This document shows positions 37,759-46,642 of a stretch of DNA of 64,000 bases, one piece after another. Numbering within the stretch: the stretch's first letter is position 1; the number at the start of each line of letters is the position of its first letter. The notes below the pieces were generated by a model that ran no database searches, was not told where the DNA came from, and saw only the letters and a list, made by a program, of their open reading frames with translations. Origin of the DNA: Microcoleus vaginatus PCC 9802 (GTDB taxonomy: Bacteria > Cyanobacteriota > Cyanobacteriia > Cyanobacteriales > Microcoleaceae); NCBI GenBank assembly GCA_022701275.1, contig CP031740.1, positions 6,461,001 to 6,525,000 of the forward strand. Reading direction: 5' to 3'. Both the position numbers and the translations under genes were made by a program.

Positions 37759-37866
37759 ATGGGCGAATTTGTGACAGTCGATGTGTTGGCGAACGGGATA
37801 GCCGTACTTGGTGCTTTCGGTTTTTTCTTTTTAGGATATCAAGCTTTGCAGATGTTGAAAAAATAA
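37759..37866 (+). CDS. 35-residue single-span membrane protein
   Basis: A short open frame (MGEFVTVDVLANGIAVLGAF...) with an excellent ribosome site, AGAGG at 37746-37750, eight bases before the ATG. Residues about 11-27 form one membrane helix with glycines on one face, and the tail is LQMLKK, positive after the helix. Small single-span proteins of this kind are typical subunits of photosynthetic complexes (PSI, PSII, cytochrome b6f, NDH-1), but its sequence does not match PetG, PetN, PetM, PsbM, PsbT, PsbX or PsaM as I remember them. It is followed directly by GGAAGAA repeats. I give no function. Confidence 0.55.
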   Translation: MGEFVTVDVLANGIAVLGAFGFFFLGYQALQMLKK

Positions 37867-37867
37867 A

Positions 37868-38010
37868 GTATGGAAGAAGGAAGAAAGAAGAAGGAAGAAG
37901 GAAGAACTATTAGCTCCTTGCTCCCCCCAAACCCCTAAAAAAAGGGGAGTAGGGGGTGGGACAAGAGCATTCTTTCGCTCCCCCCAAACCCCTGAAAAAG
38001 GAGGATTTAG
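37868..38010. repeat. GGAAGAA repeats and GC-rich dispersed repeat
   Basis: 37868-37907 is a purine heptamer array (GGAAGAA units with variants). 37921-38010 contains twice the phrase CTCCCCCCAAACCCCT followed by AAAAAAGG or GAAAAAGG, of the same class as 9924-10015 and 13806-13875. Confidence 0.75.
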
Positions 38011-38091
38011 GGAGCTAAACTCAAAGACAAGTGACTCAACAGTGCAACTGTTTCTTGCGAAAATCAACCAAAAAAAGGCTGCGTTATTATC

Positions 38092-40593
38092 ATGGTGAGC
38101 CAACTTTTAGATGGACGCTATCAAATCATTGAAGTCATAGAAACAGGAGAATTTGGACAAACCTATCTGGCCAAAGATATTCGCCGTCCCGGAGAACCGC
38201 AGTGCTTTGTCAAGCACCTGCGTCCCGGTACCACCGAACCGAAATTAATTAATACTACACGCCGTCTTTTTCAAAAAGAAGCAGAAGTTCTAGAAAGGCT
38301 CGGTCAACACGACCAAATTCCTCAGCTATTCGCTTATTTTGAAGAAAACGAAGAATTTTTCTTAGTTGAATCCTTTGTTGCCGGTCACTCGCTATCAACC
38401 GAAATTGTACCGGGCAAGCCTCTGAGCGAAGAAAAAATGATTCCTTTGCTGAAGGAACTGTTAGAAATTTTAGTGTTTGTACACGGACAGGGAGTAATTC
38501 ACCGAGATATTAAACCGGCAAATTTAATCCGTCGCTATTCAGATAACAAGTTAGTTTTAATCGACTTTGGCTCGGTGAAAGAAATTCACATTGCTCAAAG
38601 ACAAGCGCCGGTAACGGTGCGGATTGGCACCCTGGAATATATGCCGATCGAACAATTTCAATACAACCCGCAACTCAACAGCGATATCTACGCTTTGGGA
38701 ATGATTGGCATCCAAGCAATGACGGGTTTGCCGGCTTACGATTTGCCGAAACTGCGGGATTTGAAAAATTCTAATAAAGGCGAAATTGTTTGGCGGCATT
38801 TAGCCACGTGTTCCCAAGCGCTGGCCGATGTTTTGGATAATATGGTGCGCTACGATTTTCGGGAGAGATACCAGTCGGCGGCGGAAGCTTTAGCCGATTT
38901 GAGGAAAATTGGCGATCGCTCGCGGGCGCGGATTCCCAAGCTAACAATATATCGCGAAGAAGTCGATCGGCGCAGCAGCAGCCGGGGTGATATTACAGTC
39001 GTCGGTCGTAGAATATTAGATGAACTGCGCGTGAGTTTGGAATTGCTGCCAGAAGAAGCAGAGGCGATCGAAGATGAGGTATTGAACCCTTACCGCAAAT
39101 ACAGGCAAAAAGGCGAACGCTACGAACAATCACTGCAAGAAGCCATGCAGCAAGAATATCCCTTTTCTCAGGAAACTCGCGACGAATTAAAACGCTTGCA
39201 GCAAGTTTTAGGGCTTACCGACGAAGATGCCGCGAAAATCGAAGAATTAGTCATTCCTAAATCTTTATTTGCTAAATTGTACAAGGCGATCTCCACAGTT
39301 TTGGAGGGACACCGCAACCCCAGTGGGCCACCAGCCAGCAGCGCCCCTCACCTCGAATTGCAGGCAAGTCCGGCGGTATCCTCGCAGGTAAATCTGAACG
39401 GAAAAACCGATTTCTTGATCGCCAGCCCAGTAGCACTTGTCCCCAAAGAAACTCGCAAATTCAATCCTTATCTCGCCGGGGCAACAATTGCGGCTATCTT
39501 AGCTGCGATCGGCGGAATTTACGGATATCTCAAGTGGCAAGAAGGGCAGCAGCGAGTCCAGAAAGAATCCCAACAGCTCAATCAAATTGAAGCTCTTTAT
39601 AAAGGCAGTAATTATGAAGACTGCATCAGCCAAATACCAACAATTGCCGATACTTCCAGCAGCTATTCGTCCGCTCAGAAGTTACAGGAACAGTGCCAAG
39701 CAGGTCTGCAGTGGAAGAACGCCAAAGTCAAAAATTTCGCTCAGCATTCCGATGCAGTTGGGTCTGTTGCTTTCAGTCCAGACGGCTTAATGTTAGCCAG
39801 CGGTTCTAAAGACAAAACCATCCAAATTTGGGATTTAGCTACAGGCAAGTCGATCCGCACTTTTCCAGGAGATTCCTCCACTATTTGGTCGGTTGCTTTT
39901 GACTCAAACGGTACGAAACTGGCGACTGGAACCGGTTTTTGGCGAGTCATGCTGTGGGATTTGAAAACAGGGCAAGTGATTCGCAGTCTCGACCACACTG
40001 CTTCTGTGTGGTCTGTCGCTCTCAGCCCGGACGGACAGCTTGTTGCTAGCGGTAGCGGAGACAAAACCACGAAGATTTCGGATGCAGCAACTGGCAGTTT
40101 GATTCAGAATTTTCCAGACCATACAGATTTTGTTTATTCTGTTGCTTTCACTCCCGATGGAAAAAGTTTGGTTAGCGCTTCTAAGGATAAAAAAATTACA
40201 GTTGTTGATGTAGCAACGGGGAGGTTGCTCAAAACTATTGAGGGACACGGCGACGCGGTGAGGTCGGTTGCTGTTAGCCCGGACGGCAAGACAATTGTTA
40301 GCGGTTCCTACGATGAAAGTATTAAAATCTGGAATATCGAAACAGGAGATTTAATTCGCTCTATCCAGGGACATTCTGACGATATTGTCTCGGTTGCTAT
40401 CAGCCCGGACGGGAAGTTTATTGCGAGCGGGAGCAAGGATAAAACTATTAAAGTTTGGGATTTTGCTACCGGAGAATTGCTGAATACTTTGACGGGACAT
40501 TCCGATGAGGTTTATGTGGTGACTTTTAGTCCCGACGGCAAAACTATTGCTAGCGGTTCTAAAGACAATACTATTAAGTTGTGGCTGAGGTAA
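38092..40593 (+). CDS. Serine/threonine protein kinase with seven WD40 repeats
   Basis: An 833-residue membrane-anchored kinase. Kinase domain 1-290: glycine loop IETGEFGQTYLAKD, lysine near K41 (CFVKHLRPG), catalytic loop VIHRDIKPANL with D139, DFG with D158 (LIDFGSVKEI), and APE-like region (TLEYMPIEQ). A linker follows, then one membrane segment (about 460-480, YLAGATIAAILAAIGGIYGYL), then seven WD40 repeats (about 547-833, VAFSPDG and KLW/KIW), making one propeller outside the cytoplasm or in the lumen. This kinase-WD40 plan is common in cyanobacteria; targets are unknown. It is monocistronic. Start ATG 38092 lies after a 225-bp repeat-rich gap. Confidence 0.92.
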   Translation: MVSQLLDGRYQIIEVIETGEFGQTYLAKDIRRPGEPQCFVKHLRPGTTEPKLINTTRRLFQKEAEVLERLGQHDQIPQLFAYFEENEEFFLVESFVAGHSLSTEIVPGKPLSEEKMIPLLKELLEILVFVHGQGVIHRDIKPANLIRRYSDNKLVLIDFGSVKEIHIAQRQAPVTVRIGTLEYMPIEQFQYNPQLNSDIYALGMIGIQAMTGLPAYDLPKLRDLKNSNKGEIVWRHLATCSQALADVLDNMVRYDFRERYQSAAEALADLRKIGDRSRARIPKLTIYREEVDRRSSSRGDITVVGRRILDELRVSLELLPEEAEAIEDEVLNPYRKYRQKGERYEQSLQEAMQQEYPFSQETRDELKRLQQVLGLTDEDAAKIEELVIPKSLFAKLYKAISTVLEGHRNPSGPPASSAPHLELQASPAVSSQVNLNGKTDFLIASPVALVPKETRKFNPYLAGATIAAILAAIGGIYGYLKWQEGQQRVQKESQQLNQIEALYKGSNYEDCISQIPTIADTSSSYSSAQKLQEQCQAGLQWKNAKVKNFAQHSDAVGSVAFSPDGLMLASGSKDKTIQIWDLATGKSIRTFPGDSSTIWSVAFDSNGTKLATGTGFWRVMLWDLKTGQVIRSLDHTASVWSVALSPDGQLVASGSGDKTTKISDAATGSLIQNFPDHTDFVYSVAFTPDGKSLVSASKDKKITVVDVATGRLLKTIEGHGDAVRSVAVSPDGKTIVSGSYDESIKIWNIETGDLIRSIQGHSDDIVSVAISPDGKFIASGSKDKTIKVWDFATGELLNTLTGHSDEVYVVTFSPDGKTIASGSKDNTIKLWLR

Positions 40594-40597
40594 TCAG

Positions 40598-40758
40598 AAG
40601 GAAGAAGGAAGAAGGAAGAAGGAAGAAGAAAGAAGGAAAAATAGTCCTTGACGCACAGACTATACTTGTAGGGTGCGAAGTGCGTACCTTACTACTACAG
40701 ATAGTGTAACAATTGAAAACTTGTGTCCAGGACTGAAGAAGTCAGTCAACAGTCAACA
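40598..40758. repeat. GGAAGAA and CAGTCAA repeats after the kinase gene
   Basis: 40600-40640 is a purine heptamer array (GGAAGAA) similar to 37868-37907. 40737-40757 has three CAGTCAA units. Between them, GTAGGGTGCGAAGTGCGTACCTTAC is an imperfect palindrome that recurs near 10660-10690 in another form. Confidence 0.7.
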
Positions 40759-40780
40759 GTATCCATTTGTCACTGGTCCT

Positions 40781-42193
40781 TTAATTGCTAAGATTAAGCT
40801 CGTTTTTTAAGGTTTGGGGAAAGTGCCAATAAGGCGTTTCTAATTCGTCCTCACTTGGATAATTTTCAGTTGGTTCCTCTCGGATTTGAAAAAAGTGGTA
40901 GAGGTTAGCCACAGTTAAGTCGGATATTTCTTGCCAATTCGAGGCAGCTAAAGCTTGATAGCCAGTAGCGATCGCCTGCTGGCTGACATAAAATTCGTAT
41001 CTCCGGCGGATTTCCGGCGACACAGCGAAGGTTAGCTGGTCGCGCAAGGATAGAAAGTGAGACTTTTGCTTTAAACTTTCATAAAGTGAAGGTTCCGCAG
41101 CTAATACCGCGAATGTAGTGTACACGCTGCTTTTTAAACTCTCGCCGGTGAGTTTATCTAAACTAGCTAACTGGTGCTGCTCTTTTGGAGACAAAGTTTG
41201 CATCCAATCAACCTCATTTTGCCAAAATTCTATTACACTTAAATCATGACCGAGAATTCTAGTAACTTCAGGAAATAAAAAATCTAGTTCTGGTTCTGAT
41301 TGACATCCTTTAACAACAGTTAGAAGATTTTGACAAATTTTTGATTGGAGTTCCAGCAGGCGATCGCTCACCATATTGTAGGCCCGCTGCAACTGAAACG
41401 TGACCCCGATCGCCTGCTCGATCGCCCAAACACATTCCATTTGCCTGAGCTGTCCTGCAGAAGACAGCCCCTCCAACAAACTAGGATTATCATAAATTTT
41501 TAAAGCCTCAAACAGCATATCCCGCCCGCTATTAATTTCGGAATTCCGAAGTTTAATATCTGGCACTGTCAGGGCTGACTGACAGCGTTTGATAGCTTTA
41601 GAAAAAATCTCGTAACCCTTAACCAGTTTCTGGCGGTGCATTTCAAAACTAGAATCGTGAGACACCTTAAAAATCTGCTGGATTACCTCTACTCCCCTAT
41701 CTTTGAGGATGTGTCTGAGATCGATAAATCCGTCTTTAATTTTTAGCTTCTGGTGCTTTGCCTCTTCTCGGATTTTTAATACTTGGTTGAGGTTTACTGC
41801 TGACAAAACTGTGCTCGATACAGTGCCAATACCAATGACAGCAGCAGTCGCTTGCATCACTGCCAAATTAATTTTCAGACAGTTAAGCATTCTGTATATT
41901 TTTTGAAACCCCTGATGAGTTTGAGCAACCTGCAACGGCGCCAGTGTCACGTACACGGGAGCTACCAGCGGCTGTAAGGGCCCACCTCCGGCTAACTGTG
42001 CGAGCAATCCTATAACTCCGCGATCGGATAGAGTTTCACCTCTTGATTGATAAAAAATTTTTCCAAGCTCCACAAACTCCCCTGTCACCGGATCTCTAGC
42101 TGCCGGGAGCAATTTTCCTGTTTTTGCAGCAGGCTGTACTAGGTTGCCACTATTGAGTCGCGCCTGAGTTGCAGGGGTGAATATATAATCCAT
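40781..42193 (-). CDS. Unknown 470-residue protein, partner of the divergent gene at 42271
   Basis: I do not recognise this protein. The N-terminal 75 residues contain a text with GKIFYQSRGETLSDRGVIGLLAQLAGGGPLQPLVAP; residues about 107-140 are hydrophobic (INLAVMQATAAVIGIGTVSSTVLSAVNL), which could be a membrane hairpin or buried helix; the remaining 330 residues are helical and soluble, with several QxxYNMVSDRLLELQSK-type amphipathic helices. No enzyme motif is seen. It is divergent from another unknown gene with 77 bp between the start codons, which suggests shared control, and the pair lies beside IS elements. A pore-forming or scaffold role could fit helix plus hydrophobic hairpin, but that is speculation. 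Confidence 0.75.
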   Translation of the reverse strand: MDYIFTPATQARLNSGNLVQPAAKTGKLLPAARDPVTGEFVELGKIFYQSRGETLSDRGVIGLLAQLAGGGPLQPLVAPVYVTLAPLQVAQTHQGFQKIYRMLNCLKINLAVMQATAAVIGIGTVSSTVLSAVNLNQVLKIREEAKHQKLKIKDGFIDLRHILKDRGVEVIQQIFKVSHDSSFEMHRQKLVKGYEIFSKAIKRCQSALTVPDIKLRNSEINSGRDMLFEALKIYDNPSLLEGLSSAGQLRQMECVWAIEQAIGVTFQLQRAYNMVSDRLLELQSKICQNLLTVVKGCQSEPELDFLFPEVTRILGHDLSVIEFWQNEVDWMQTLSPKEQHQLASLDKLTGESLKSSVYTTFAVLAAEPSLYESLKQKSHFLSLRDQLTFAVSPEIRRRYEFYVSQQAIATGYQALAASNWQEISDLTVANLYHFFQIREEPTENYPSEDELETPYWHFPQTLKNELNLSN

Positions 42194-42270
42194 GTTGTGG
42201 CTCAGTTTCCATTCAAAAAGGCAGATGTTCTGTATTGTATGCTGTTTAGGGAAACGAGGGATGAAAGGAA

Positions 42271-43296
42271 ATGAATGAGTATCTCAAGGCATTCCAGGCT
42301 ATTACCCAGTTTAGCGATCGATTGTTGGCAGACGAATATCAATCCGTGGAGATTAAACAGTCAGCTACCCAACTCAGTTTAGATGTGGAACCTTGTATTG
42401 ACGAAATTAAGCAATCTGCCATCAGACTCAAGAGACTACTTCAGGTATGTTTCAAAGATGTATCTCAGGCTGAGGATGTCTGGAATAGCAAGCCGAGAAT
42501 TGCTGGAGCATCTCCTGTTGATGTCTGGGAGCAAATTGGCGAACTAAGCGGATGCGATGTGAGAATTCGCAGTTTAGGAAAACAGGGCAAATATGATGCT
42601 GTTGTTAAAGTTCGCAAATCTTGGAGCGACAAGGCGACCAAGTTAAAAACTCAGTGGTTTTTGTGGGATAAAAACCCTCAAGTATTTCAAAGAGATACTA
42701 TTGGTTTTTTTGACAAAGATAATTTGTACAAAGAGTTGCGTAATGAAGTGGATTCCCAGGCAGAGCGAGTGAGTTTAATTATGGAGAATGAACTGAGTTT
42801 AATTTTTAAAGAATTACAATCAATTGATATAGAAAACATTGAAGTTTGTATTGAATGCTTCGACCTAAACAGTCAATCTAAATTTAGAAATCGGCTACAA
42901 TCAATAGGCGGGGAGATTGTATCGAAGTTTACGGAGCCACTGAAATATTTGCCGGATTCTTATATGAAGAGTTTTAAAGAAACGCTGAAAGAACCTGTAG
43001 AAACTCTCGTTCATAAAAGCAATCTGGGAATCAGTTTGGTCGATTTTGAAGACTCTTGTAAAGTAATTGGCTTAATCCTGGATAATGTGATTATAGCCGT
43101 TTTTGAGGAGCGCATGAAACTGGCAATTCAAACAGTTGAAAAAGCGATTAAATTCTACAATAATTTTTTAGATAAGCAGGCGCGGTATCAGAAAGAGACG
43201 CCGGAACAGCGATCGGCGGAAAAAGATTGGATCGAATGCCAGCGGCAGCAACTCAGGGAAGTTCAGCAGTATATTGATGCAGTCATCAATCATTAG
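42271..43296 (+). CDS. Unknown 341-residue helical protein, divergent partner of the gene at 40781-42193
   Basis: I do not recognise this protein. It is soluble and almost wholly helical, with coiled-coil stretches at the start (YLKAFQAITQFSDRLLADEYQSVEIKQ) and the end (ERMKLAIQTVEKAIKFYNNFLDKQ), and a small region KVRKSWSDKATKLKTQWFLWDKNPQVFQRDTIGFFDK near 105-150. GGGATGAAAGGAA just before the ATG gives two possible ribosome sites, one (GAGGG) well spaced. Five cysteines (for example CIECFD near residue 195) are scattered. It starts 77 bp from the divergent neighbour, and an IS5-type remnant begins about 15-60 bp after its stop. Base composition is lower in GC than the phaA-phaB region, consistent with an accessory locus. 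Confidence 0.75.
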   Translation: MNEYLKAFQAITQFSDRLLADEYQSVEIKQSATQLSLDVEPCIDEIKQSAIRLKRLLQVCFKDVSQAEDVWNSKPRIAGASPVDVWEQIGELSGCDVRIRSLGKQGKYDAVVKVRKSWSDKATKLKTQWFLWDKNPQVFQRDTIGFFDKDNLYKELRNEVDSQAERVSLIMENELSLIFKELQSIDIENIEVCIECFDLNSQSKFRNRLQSIGGEIVSKFTEPLKYLPDSYMKSFKETLKEPVETLVHKSNLGISLVDFEDSCKVIGLILDNVIIAVFEERMKLAIQTVEKAIKFYNNFLDKQARYQKETPEQRSAEKDWIECQRQQLREVQQYIDAVINH

Positions 43297-43307
43297 TGGT
43301 TAGTTAT

Positions 43308-44275
43308 TAGACATCTCCCCAAAAGAAATTGCGTGCCGCTCGCTCTTAAATATAATTGAGTTTTACCATCCAAAACATGAGCCAACTCCGAGAGTATCTT
43401 GAAAAACATCCATCCGAGACTCAAAGACTCTTGGGTATGGACTACGACCAACTAACGGAACTCATTATCAGAGCCGAAAATCTCTACGAGCGTCAGAAAA
43501 TAAAGCGAGAAATTCAGAAAACCCGCATCCTTAAACCCGGTAGCGGTCGGCTCCCTAAGTTGGCGATCGCAGACCAAATCCTGATGACATTAGTATACCT
43601 GCATCGCCTACCCACCTTTCAAATCCTCGGGGTACAATTTGGAATTGGTGAATCAACTGCTAATTATATTTTTCACCGCTGGCTAAAAACCTTGAGGGAG
43701 TTATTGCCAGCTTCGTTGTTAGAACAAGTAAAAAAAAATAATTCAGACTCTGCCTAGGTGCTGGAAATATTGACAGAATTCGAGTTAATGGTAGATAGCT
43801 ATGACCAGCCCATACAAAGACCTACAGATGCTCGGGAGCAGAAAAAAATTACTGGGTAAAGCAGAAAAGACATACTAAAAAGAACCAAGTAATAGTCATG
43901 CCATCCGGCAAAGAAATCGTTGATGTAGTAGTTGGAGAAACTGGAGCAACGGCAGACCTAAAAATTTGGAGAAACCAACGATTGTCATTAGAACCGTCAC
44001 AAAGATTTCAAGGGTATAAAGCTTATGTAGGAGAACCATTAATTAACACTCCTCATAAAAAAACTCGCGAGCGACCTCTGACTGCGGCTCAAAAGAGAGC
44101 GAATAAGTCAAAGGCTCAAAAACGAATCTTTGTAGAGCATTTAATTAGATCGCTAAAGATATTTCGAGTAGCAGCAGAAAGATTCCGCTTAAAACAAAAA
44201 AGTTACGACCCAGTAATTTTGGTAGTATGTGGATTAATACGATGGCGGCTCGGTGCGAGCGTTATGTGTCAGTAA
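43308..44275 (+). mobile_element. Degenerate IS5-family insertion sequence
   Basis: The left side carries AGACATCTCCCCAAAAG at about 43308, the usual end of IS5-type elements (GACATCTCCC). I could not find the inverse copy at the right, so the right end is lost or buried. The transposase inside is broken. The right boundary given is that of the last transposase codon. Confidence 0.6.
43377..44275 (+). pseudogene. Broken IS5-family (DDE_Tnp_4) transposase
   Basis: Piece one, 43377-43757, has the N-terminal helix-turn-helix (MSQLREYLEKHPSETQRLLGMDYDQL ... SGRLPKLAIADQILMTLVYL). A TAG stop at 43755-43757 follows NNSDSA, but the frame goes on in register with VLEILTEFELMVDSYDQPIQRP. A frameshift near 43845-43855 (in an A-run) then moves to the frame of the second piece, 43898-44275, with MPSGKEIVDVVVGETGATADLKIW and the final KRIFVEHLIRSLKIFRVAAERF. 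Both a nonsense change and a frameshift show it is dead. The catalytic acids lie in the middle that has been split. Confidence 0.85.
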
Positions 44276-44695
44276 AAGTCCATACAAGCAGAAAAAAAAT
44301 AGTAAAAACTAGGTCATAAAATTGGGTAGTTCTTATTGACAAACCGTTGAAACCCTTATTGAAGCGTTGGTTTCGGGAGTTGAGCCCTTTAAGGGGATAT
44401 TCTCCAGAAACCAAGCGGGGGAAGGGATTGGAATTATTGGAGAGGTCTAATGTAGATCTTGCCAGAAAGGTACAACACAAGCCAGTGTGCCACTCGGTAC
44501 AGTAAGGGGCCAGTCCTTCCCAAATTGCTCTTGCGAAACAGGTCGCCACTTTTTCTCCCCACACCCGGCTACCAACAGCAACATACCTATTGCCATGCAC
44601 TTCTTAAAATTCATTTGATTTGTCCCTCAGTTCCTTTTTTTTTACTAAATCTGGCATCACCTACCAAAATTTTTATTACTCAACTTTTGCTCATA
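44276..44695. other. Gap between two IS remnants
   Basis: 420 bp with no recognisable protein on either strand. It has a purine-rich stretch near 44290 and a GGTTTCGGGAGTTGAGCCC-like section near 44365-44390 that I cannot assign. It may be further IS debris. Confidence 0.4.
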
Positions 44696-45843
44696 TATAG
44701 CAATCCTAAATCATTATCATGATTACGGTACAATTATATGCAATACTTGATTAGAAAAAAAAATGAATAACTTACAACTTCCACAAAAAGACATGGGAAA
44801 AGAAATACCCCAATTAGAATCTTTCATTAAAAGCGATATCGATGCAAGAGAAGTAAAACGAGCAATAGCTGTCAGGATGGCGCTTGAAGGTAAGCTGTAC
44901 CATGAAATTAGCAAAATGTTAGGTGTAAGTGAATTCTTTGTGGGTTATTGGAAAAAGATTTTTAAAACCCAAGGCCTCGAAGGAATAAAACTAGGATATA
45001 AAGGCTCACAAGGGTATTTGACAGAGCGACAAACGGATGGAGTAGTCGAGTGGTTAAAGAATAAAGAATATTGGAACTTAGATGAGTTAGGGACTTATGT
45101 ATAGCAAGAGTTGGGTGTGATAGATAAATCAAAACAGAGCTATTATGAACTTTTCGCTCGGGCGAATATTAGTTGAGAAAAAACTCAAAAAGTTAATCCA
45201 AAATCCGATGAAGAACGGGGAAAAAAAAAGCGGGAATAAATTAACGAGACTTTATCCAAAAACAAGACTGGCATAGAATCTGGGGAAATAATAGTATTGT
45301 TTTTAGATGAATGTCATCTACTTCATGGCGATCTGACAGGCTACGTTTGGGGTCAATCCGATCGGACAATTGAAATTCCAATTACCCATGATAAAGATAG
45401 ACAAACTTATTTTGGTGCTCTCAATTATCAAAACAAACAGTTCCACGTTCAAGGTCATCCATCGGGATCTGGAAAATAAACGGTTAACTTCATAAAATAT
45501 TTATAAAATAAATATGAAGCTCGGAGAATTATCTTAAACTGGGATGGAGCTAGCTATCATAAATATGGAGAGTTTAGAGATTTTTTATCAACAGTAAATG
45601 GTGACAAAGAACCTGAAAATTGGTCAATTACTTGTATTTTATTTGCTCCCAATTCCCCCCAACAGAAGCCTGTGGCAGATATTTGGTTGCCAGCTAAAAA
45701 CTTCTTAAGAAAGTATTGGTATTTATGTAGGTCTTTTAAGATTATCAAATTTTTGTTTAAGTTCTTCACTAATGAACATAAATTTTATTTTCCCAAAATT
45801 CATCAGTACACTTATACATAGAAAATCATTTAGGATTGCTATA
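44696..45843 (+). mobile_element. IS630-family insertion sequence (dead), both ends visible
   Basis: Left end TATAGCAATCCTAAATCATT (44696-44715) and right end, the inverse complement with one mismatch (45824-45843), define a 1148-bp element with 20-bp terminal inverted repeats (19 of 20 match). IS630 elements insert at TA; both ends begin with TA. The transposase inside has several stops. The right end lies inside a glutathione reductase fragment. Confidence 0.85.
44763..45760 (+). pseudogene. IS630-family transposase, inactivated
   Basis: Pieces in order: helix-turn-helix domain 44763-45104 (EVKRAIAVRMALEGKLYHEISKMLGVSEFFVGYWKKIF), stop TAG after LGTYV, then QELGVIDKSKQSYYELFARANIS, a TGA where the family has Trp, a charged linker, then FLDECHLLHGDLTGYVWG (first catalytic Asp, 45297 onwards), a further stop at 45477, and IILNWDGASYHKYGEF (second Asp) in another frame from about 45515. 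The third catalytic acid normally lies in PVEDIW; here it reads PVADIWLPAKNF (about 45670), so Glu is replaced by Ala. At least three stops and one frameshift. Confidence 0.85.
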
Positions 45844-46020
45844 GAAGCGTGAATACAGTTCATCCGTCTATTATGCAAAGCCAGTTTTTCAGGAATACAG
45901 CCTCGGAGGACACAAGTACCGCCTACTGAATCCTGTTCTGCGATCGCCACACGAACACCATAACTAGCTGCCGGTTAGGAAGTGGGAAATCCTCCCGACC
46001 CGGCACCAATTACAAAAAGG
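45844..46020 (-). pseudogene. N-terminal fragment of glutathione reductase
   Basis: On the minus strand the sequence reads LFVIGAGSGGFPTS-stop-PAASYGVRVAIAEQD, then SVGGTCVLRGCIPEKLALHN. GAGSGG is the FAD site and GGTCVxRGCxPxKL is the redox-active CxxxxC of glutathione reductases and relatives. A TAA stop and possible frame damage near 46020 show it is not functional; the rest of the gene is missing, cut by the IS630 right end. No other piece of the gene is found on the far side of the IS. Confidence 0.75.
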
Positions 46021-46141
46021 TTCTAACCGAATTTCAAAACTTAATCGGCTTATTTGTACCAAACGAAGCTAAAGGTTTGTCTCTAACATTCAATCCTCTC
46101 TAAGCCCCAATACAAAGTTTCTTGTTAACGGTTCTATATTC

Positions 46142-46537
46142 TCACTCAAAAGTCGGTTTAGTCCGAGCATAGGAGTAGAGAAACAGGCCGAAGAGAATTG
46201 CAAAGATAAGGTCAATCACACCCGGGATTAGATAAAATGGGTGAACATTGCCTACCAAAGTTTGATAAGCTAGCACAACGAACACGGAACATTGCGCGTA
46301 AATTCCAAGTTTTACAATTTCGCGATTGCGGGAGATGTCCTGACTGACCCACCAATAGCCAATTCCGATAACAAATACCAACACGACAAACAGTTGTAAA
46401 TACTCAGGATTGGTGAGGGGTTTCTCACCAAGAAACTCGCGAATCCATCTGTCGGCAAACAGCAAAGCCAGAGATTCGATCCAATTGATCGCAGCCTTGA
46501 GTTGAAATATGTACTTCCACGTCATTGGATTGTTCAT
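46142..46537 (-). CDS. Small multi-span membrane protein
   Basis: A 131-residue protein with three or four membrane helices (YLQLFVVLVFVIGIGYWWV, YAQCSVFVVLAYQTLVG, FYLIPGVIDLIFAILFGLFLYSY) and a positive C-terminal tail (RTKPTFE). I start at the ATG at 46537 (MNNPMTWKYIFQLKAAINW); an ATG six codons upstream is possible. No family is recognised. It reads from the same strand as the hemerythrin-type gene 105 bp upstream, and may belong to that unit, though the gap is large enough for its own promoter. Confidence 0.6.
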   Translation of the reverse strand: MNNPMTWKYIFQLKAAINWIESLALLFADRWIREFLGEKPLTNPEYLQLFVVLVFVIGIGYWWVSQDISRNREIVKLGIYAQCSVFVVLAYQTLVGNVHPFYLIPGVIDLIFAILFGLFLYSYARTKPTFE

Positions 46538-46642
46538 AATTACACAAAGTACCAAAATGATTTTTGATGAAAACGTTTCAGTTGAGGGTTATAAATGTCA
46601 AACTCTAGCTAATTTTTGCTTAGCTATTCACTTCGTCTTTGA

